Below, one piece after another: positions 54,727 through 60,000 of a DNA stretch of 60,000 nt; the stretch's first letter is position 1; every line of letters begins with the position of its first letter. The DNA lies in the NCBI RefSeq assembly GCF_964204645.1, contig NC_134027.1, forward strand, positions 5,632,485 to 5,692,484, given 5' to 3'. The position numbers and the translations under genes were made by a program. The stretch is from Tubulanus polymorphus (taxonomy: Eukaryota; Nemertea; Palaeonemertea; Tubulaniformes; Tubulanidae). A model generated the notes under the pieces. That model made no database searches and had not been told where the DNA came from. It worked only from the letters and a program-made list of their open reading frames with translations.

Positions 54727-56284
54727 AAAAACTGACTCTGATTCCAACCGACTTAAATTAATAAGTTACCATGAACCTTAAATTGTAATCATTAGGTCGA
54801 ATAGGCCACGTAGATATCGACAGTTGTGTCTATGAATTAATTAATTGTCATTTCATGATAATTCCTGAAAACGTCACATCATGAAGTCAGTCGCTCGCTA
54901 TAGACTATAATCAGTATTCTTAGACCTGTAGTAGTCTAATTTTGAACAAATAAAAATTATTTAATTTAAGAGATTGGCCTTCACATTAGATAACGTGTTT
55001 AATGGTTGGTGTTAGATAATAATAAACCGATAATGGTTTTTATAACAGCTTTCAAAATTATATCATATTAGTAGTCGCAAATACCTGCTATTATACGTCG
55101 ATGTTTTTCCTCCTTTTGGAAATAGAAAGATTACGAGCCTAATTCGTTATTCTATATTTCAAAAATGCAAGAGACTGTGTTGGTACTGGAGGATGTGCGA
55201 TGCTGATTTATCCATTGTACGTGAATAAGATAGCATTGATTTGAATCCAATTATGGTTATGTAATAAAAGGTTTTCAACAGTATGTCGGTGGGATGTTAC
55301 CAGATAATGGTTTTTTATAATTCAAATTTCTAAAATTGATCACCGCTTTTCAGTCATTCTTGGAATTCACGTATTGTAAAATCAGCTGTTGTTTCATATG
55401 AATTACATCTATGTGTGTTGTAGTCTGGAATCTACTTGAAATATGGCTATAGACCCGATAATAATGTTCAGCCCATGACCATATGGTGAGCATCTGCATG
55501 AATTAAGAATTCAGATAATTCATAAAATAGTCTGCTGTATGATCTAAAAGGGAAGATAAATAAAAAGTTAAATTCAATCGCAAGCAAACTATGGTGTTTA
55601 TCAATTTGTCTTTCAGCACAATTGACGAATCAAACATGGATATTAGAATCTAACACAATTAATGGAAAACATCAAAGAGCCTGATCTGAATCTTGCGGCA
55701 AGGGCATTAAAATGAGATCTGCTGTTTATTTAATGTCATCTGTCAAAACAAAGTGGCTCTGGTCGACTGGTGGCCATTGTAACCGAAATCAATTGCAAAT
55801 TTGTAGCTCATAAAATGTTCTATGGTTGTGGTGAGTTTCAGGGTCACTGGTTTCAGCATATTGGTTTCAGGGGACGTTGAATATTGAGATTGTCAGATTG
55901 TTTAGCATTTCAAACCATTTTCCCAAGTTGGCATGGTGTCCCTGGACCCCTAGTCATTAGTTCTGCTCTTTAGTTCACAATTGTTTCTATCATGCGACCA
56001 CGTAGTTTTTTTTTTGTTTTAAATTGAGGCAAGCTGTAACACGTAACGCATGCGGCCAGTTTAGATGCCATTTCCTAGATCATATCCTCCGTATTTATTG
56101 TTACCACTCATTTTATTTCATTCAAGGTCTTGATCCAGTTCTGTGTATATTTCAGATCGAATGAATGGTCATTCGGAAGGTAATCATAATATATACTGGT
56201 TTTCGGCTATTGCACACTGATCTTAAAGATGAAATCATCATACACACTCGCTTTATTATAAAATTTCACTGGAATTCAGTCTTA

Positions 56285-57185
56285 GGCCCAAAAAAAAGAT
56301 GTCTTGTTTCTCATGATTTTGAAATCCCGCCCGCATCGGAAAAATCATCGGCATAGCGATAAAAATAAAGTCCGCCCTCCCGCATCATAGCTCGAAAATA
56401 AATTTGTTTTTTATAGAAATTAAAATCCGCCCGCCCGCATTGATATAATACGCATATCGTCATCTTTTTATCATTTTATTTCTCTATGAACGTATCGAGA
56501 AAAATGGATCGTATAAATATCATCGGCACCACAATGGTGACTCGAACCCATATCAACGGAGTCGGTTACCGTAGGCCTAAATGTCAAATGCCAAGGTCGC
56601 TGTGGAGCTTGATTTCTGGCGTGATTCTTATTTCGAAGCGATTTCTCTTGGTAAAATGTGGTGCTAATAGCGTCCAAGATGTTGCTATCTGTTCAAATAG
56701 TATTCCAAAAGGAGCCAATACTACGTTGGCCAATTCTACAAGTATCTCCAGAGTCAACAGTGATGGAACTTTTCGAAAATGCGTTGGCCGGTTCTTACTC
56801 AAACTTGACAGTTAGTGAAGAAATGCGTGACGTTCACGAGAAGTATATAGAGTGTCCAGATTTACTGAAAGCCGATATTTCTAGGACCGTAGAAGGTGTT
56901 GCAATGGATTTTCAGGATTCACCAATCATTTTCAGGATTAAGCAGTGATTTTCCAGTTAAATAAAAATAAAAAACTACCTCCCGCATCTGAAGAAAATAT
57001 GTCAGAGGGATATTTTTATTGATATAATAAAAATAAAAAGACACCTCCCGCATCTCCAAAAAAATTCAAACAGTTCTTTTTATTTCTACTTTTTTTTTTT
57101 AAAGTACATAAAAATAAAAACCGCCCGCCCTCGTCATGGTAAAAAACAAAAGTGTGATGAGAAACAAGGCATCTTTTTTTTGGCC
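56285..57185. mobile_element. 901-bp non-autonomous DNA transposon with TTA target duplication
   Basis: Inverted termini of about 31 bp begin GGCC(C)AAAAAAAAGATG on both sides with few mismatches and are bordered by TTA on each side. A TTA duplication with GG-starting ends suggests PIF/Harbinger, but this is inference. Next to the ends are about six direct copies of an AATAAAAATAAAA...CCCGCAT unit (56325-56445, 56955-57135). The middle (56470-56950) is less AT-rich and may be captured sequence. Confidence 0.7.
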
Positions 57186-58251
57186 TTATCATCTGGCATA
57201 GTTGTTGGTGTCACCTCACCTTTCGCATGACCCTAATTAGTGTCATCGGTAGCAATCGAGAATGGCACGATGACGACGACTAATCATCATTTGAATGTCT
57301 TGTTCAGACATTTGTCTCTGTTAGTTACGGAAAAAACTACACGATATCAACACTAGTTTAACGCATTGGAAAAAGCTGAACCTGTCAATAAAAAATTGTG
57401 ATAATTATCCGTCGAATGCAACAATATCCGGGTGAGATGACCCCCTGATGAACCTTAAATGGGCATGTCATTGCCAGGCTAATTGTTCAACACGTCCGGT
57501 ATCCATGCTGCATGAATGAATGTTAAGTTTCAATGTAATTAACCGAAAATGATTTGGTTCTTTGAGTAATTCTTTTACATGTCACATCCAGTGATTGCCC
57601 GAGAAATGCGATATAGTACCGCATCCCCTAGACATATTAACCCTTCCCAACTCATATCCCATTTCCAAATTTATATCGTTTTTGGAGAATGTTTTTTTTA
57701 AGTATATATTCATTTTGGTTTTGTTTTCCTACGTTTACGTTTTACTATACAAGTAAACCTATCATTACCTACCAATATAGTCGAGATCCTATGGGTTGAA
57801 TTAGTGTTTTCTATCATATGGTTATAGCATGCTATTGCATCAGCGAGCCTATTTGACAGCTTTCGTATGAAAGCATTTGTAATTCATTTTCAAAATACAG
57901 ATACACCAGGGACACCAGAATCATGTTCTTATTATTTTCTAACACGAGTAGTATGATAGAAACGACAACATTCGGGGGATATCAATTATGTTCTGTGTTC
58001 TTGGATTAAAATCTGTGTTTTCCTCACAAATTTGGAATACTTTGAGGAATTATTGTGTTTGTTGCTGCGGATGATAACAACGACGTGGACGTCAATGTAA
58101 TGGATATGGATAATTTCTAAAAGTTAATCGAATATGGATTTGTTGCCGGCAATGTGTTCAAATAAAATATACTGCTGATTTGGTAAAGCGTGGGGAAAAA
58201 GAGCAGGAGTCCAGGATCAGTCAATGGAGTAGTGTAATAACTGTATGCCTG

Positions 58252-58504
58252 CAGGGGCGGATCCAGAAATTTGAGCAGAGAGGGGGGTCAATCTCAGTGT
58301 TTCCCAGACATCATTTTCTATATTTCAATGAAAAATGCATTCATAAAGATTTATGCATTACATACATTAATTTCTCCCAGACGCCAAAAAGCAATCGATA
58401 AATATTTGAACTGTGGTTAGTTTCGTCATTAATGATTGATATCATTATCCGAAGAGTGGGGGTCGAGACCCCCTAACCCCCTCCCCCTCTTGGATCTGCC
58501 CCTG
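58252..58504. mobile_element. MITE-like element with CAGGGGCGGATCC ends
   Basis: Begins CAGGGGCGGATCCAG and, read from the other side, CAGGGGCAGATCCAAG: inverted termini, 253 bp, with G-rich subterminal runs. CAGGG termini are hAT-like, but no 8-bp duplication is visible. The type is common in marine invertebrates. Confidence 0.65.
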
Positions 58505-60000
58505 ACCTGTCCATAAAACTGGGTATTGTAAGGTTCTAACCCGATGGCATCTTGTTTACCCGTCAGTACCATAGCAATAGACTTTGAATTTCTCGTCATT
58601 TGATTATCGTGCACAATAAAAGCTTTGATGATAATACATCACATGAAAGGTTTTATATTACAATTGAAAGTTTGCTTTTGATTTTATTTTAGAATTGATC
58701 ATTTTAAGGTATAACCTTCCGATTTGACCTTGACCTTGTGCCAAATATATCCACAGACCGTACTTGATAACAACTTCAAAACATACGCTATTCAAGTGCA
58801 AACTGGTGTGATTTCAAATACGTCATTACAGCTGATATAAATTTACAAATATTTTCTCGGGTGTTATCGATTTTCATTTAATGCGGATAACTTTCATAAT
58901 CGATTATCTCTGCTGGTGGTTTCGCTTTTCAAGTCAACAGACGTTGTTTACAGGATTCGAGACATAAAAAATTGTCACTGAAATACAAACACGCACCTAC
59001 GCACACCTCTCTCATTTCATACATCCATCCATGATCAGGAATTCTGAGATATACTTCGACGATTTGTGTCAGTAGTTCAGATCCAATTTTGCACTTTACG
59101 AACGATACCGGTACGGATATATATTTTGTCATTCCGACTTGTGGGTCACAATATTGTCAGCGACATCTGATAAGAAAAAATATTGTATATATTTGGTCTA
59201 AGTCGTGAATGAACGAAATGAAAAACAGTTCTTCTAAAAACCAGTGTTTTAATGCTGAACCACCGTGGATGATTCGCTACACGTGTGATCCGGGTGACCA
59301 GCTGTAACAAACACGCGAAATAGATGTTCACACGTGTAACATACGTTCGTGTAAAGACGATTTGATACATGTTTTCAATGAATAACCATTCATCTTAAAT
59401 ATCGGGAATTGGTTAGTTACGTTTTTGGCCAGAATATGGGATGAGTCCTTGATATTTTACCTAAACGACCAGGGCCCAGTCACACAAACGAATTCAACTC
59501 CAAAATGGATGAAAAAAAAATTGAAAAAAGAAATCAAGTCGATTTACGTAAGACATAAACTGTTTTTGTGAAACTGAGCCCAGGCATTTTGTTGAACCAT
59601 TGTATAGTAGGCCTACTACCTATTGTTTGCTATATGACGCTTATCATTCACTCAATACTTTATTTGGCTAGAAACTTTGAGCGGCAATTCAAAGCAGGTG
59701 GATTAATACGTTATAGGTATCGAATTCTGTACATGAGTCCATAAACGGTTCTACGCATAATGATTAATGATTTCTGGGGTGGGTGTGGATTTATGCACTA
59801 ACTATAAGACACCTCTGCTGTAACAGATGTCGGTCTAGTCCTACGATCCTGGATTAGGATTTTGCATTCACAAACAAATGAAATATGTGTATATTTTATA
59901 TATTCCCAGGCATAATCAAACAACGCATGTATAAATCTCGCTAAATAGCTCACTGATAGCTCAGTGAACCAATATAAGAAATTAGGATGCCTTTTTATTA
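58505..60000. other. No gene recognised
   Basis: AT-rich sequence to the window end; short open frames only. Confidence 0.5.

Overview
This window is nuclear DNA from an intron-rich animal, most likely a marine invertebrate. Short exons are separated by AT-rich introns with GT-AG borders, there are no operons, and several small inverted-repeat elements of marine-invertebrate type occur. The sequence does not fix the phylum.

Bases 1-22,156 hold most of one minus-strand gene that I recognise as an ANKRD26 orthologue (ankyrin repeat domain 26, a centriole/distal-appendage scaffold in vertebrates). I traced 40 coding exons from the start codon near 22,151 down to 744. Intron phases agree at every junction and the exons sum to 2,126 codons. 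The order is: basic N-terminus, about six ankyrin repeats, a long acidic Ser/Pro-rich disordered middle with tryptophan-acidic motifs and a coding minisatellite, a segment with two identical CxCxCxxC clusters, charged helices, and the conserved C-terminal coiled coil of the ANKRD26/CCDC144 family. The last exons lie beyond base 1. A poly(A) signal just after the read-through stop of the largest exon suggests a second, short isoform that keeps the ankyrin repeats and lacks the coiled coil.

Bases 22,157-60,000 show no convincing protein-coding gene. They hold a possible promoter with an NRF1-type site near 24.6 kb, a similar patch near 47.15 kb, small transposon-like elements (a 901-bp element with inverted termini and a TTA duplication, CAGGGGCGGATCC-type ends, nested palindromes), a recent 168-bp tandem duplication, a TA microsatellite and a LINE-like tail. 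It could be an intergenic regulatory region or a very long intron or 5' region of a gene outside the window.

The most unusual items are two intronic palindromic elements with inverted hammerhead-ribozyme-like cores (probably Penelope-like retroelement remnants, one with a 16-bp target duplication), the W-acidic motif array resembling kinesin-light-chain ligands, the putative intronic polyadenylation isoform, the duplicated cysteine clusters, and an excess of the palindrome TACCGGTA. All calls come from reading the sequence; no database search was possible.
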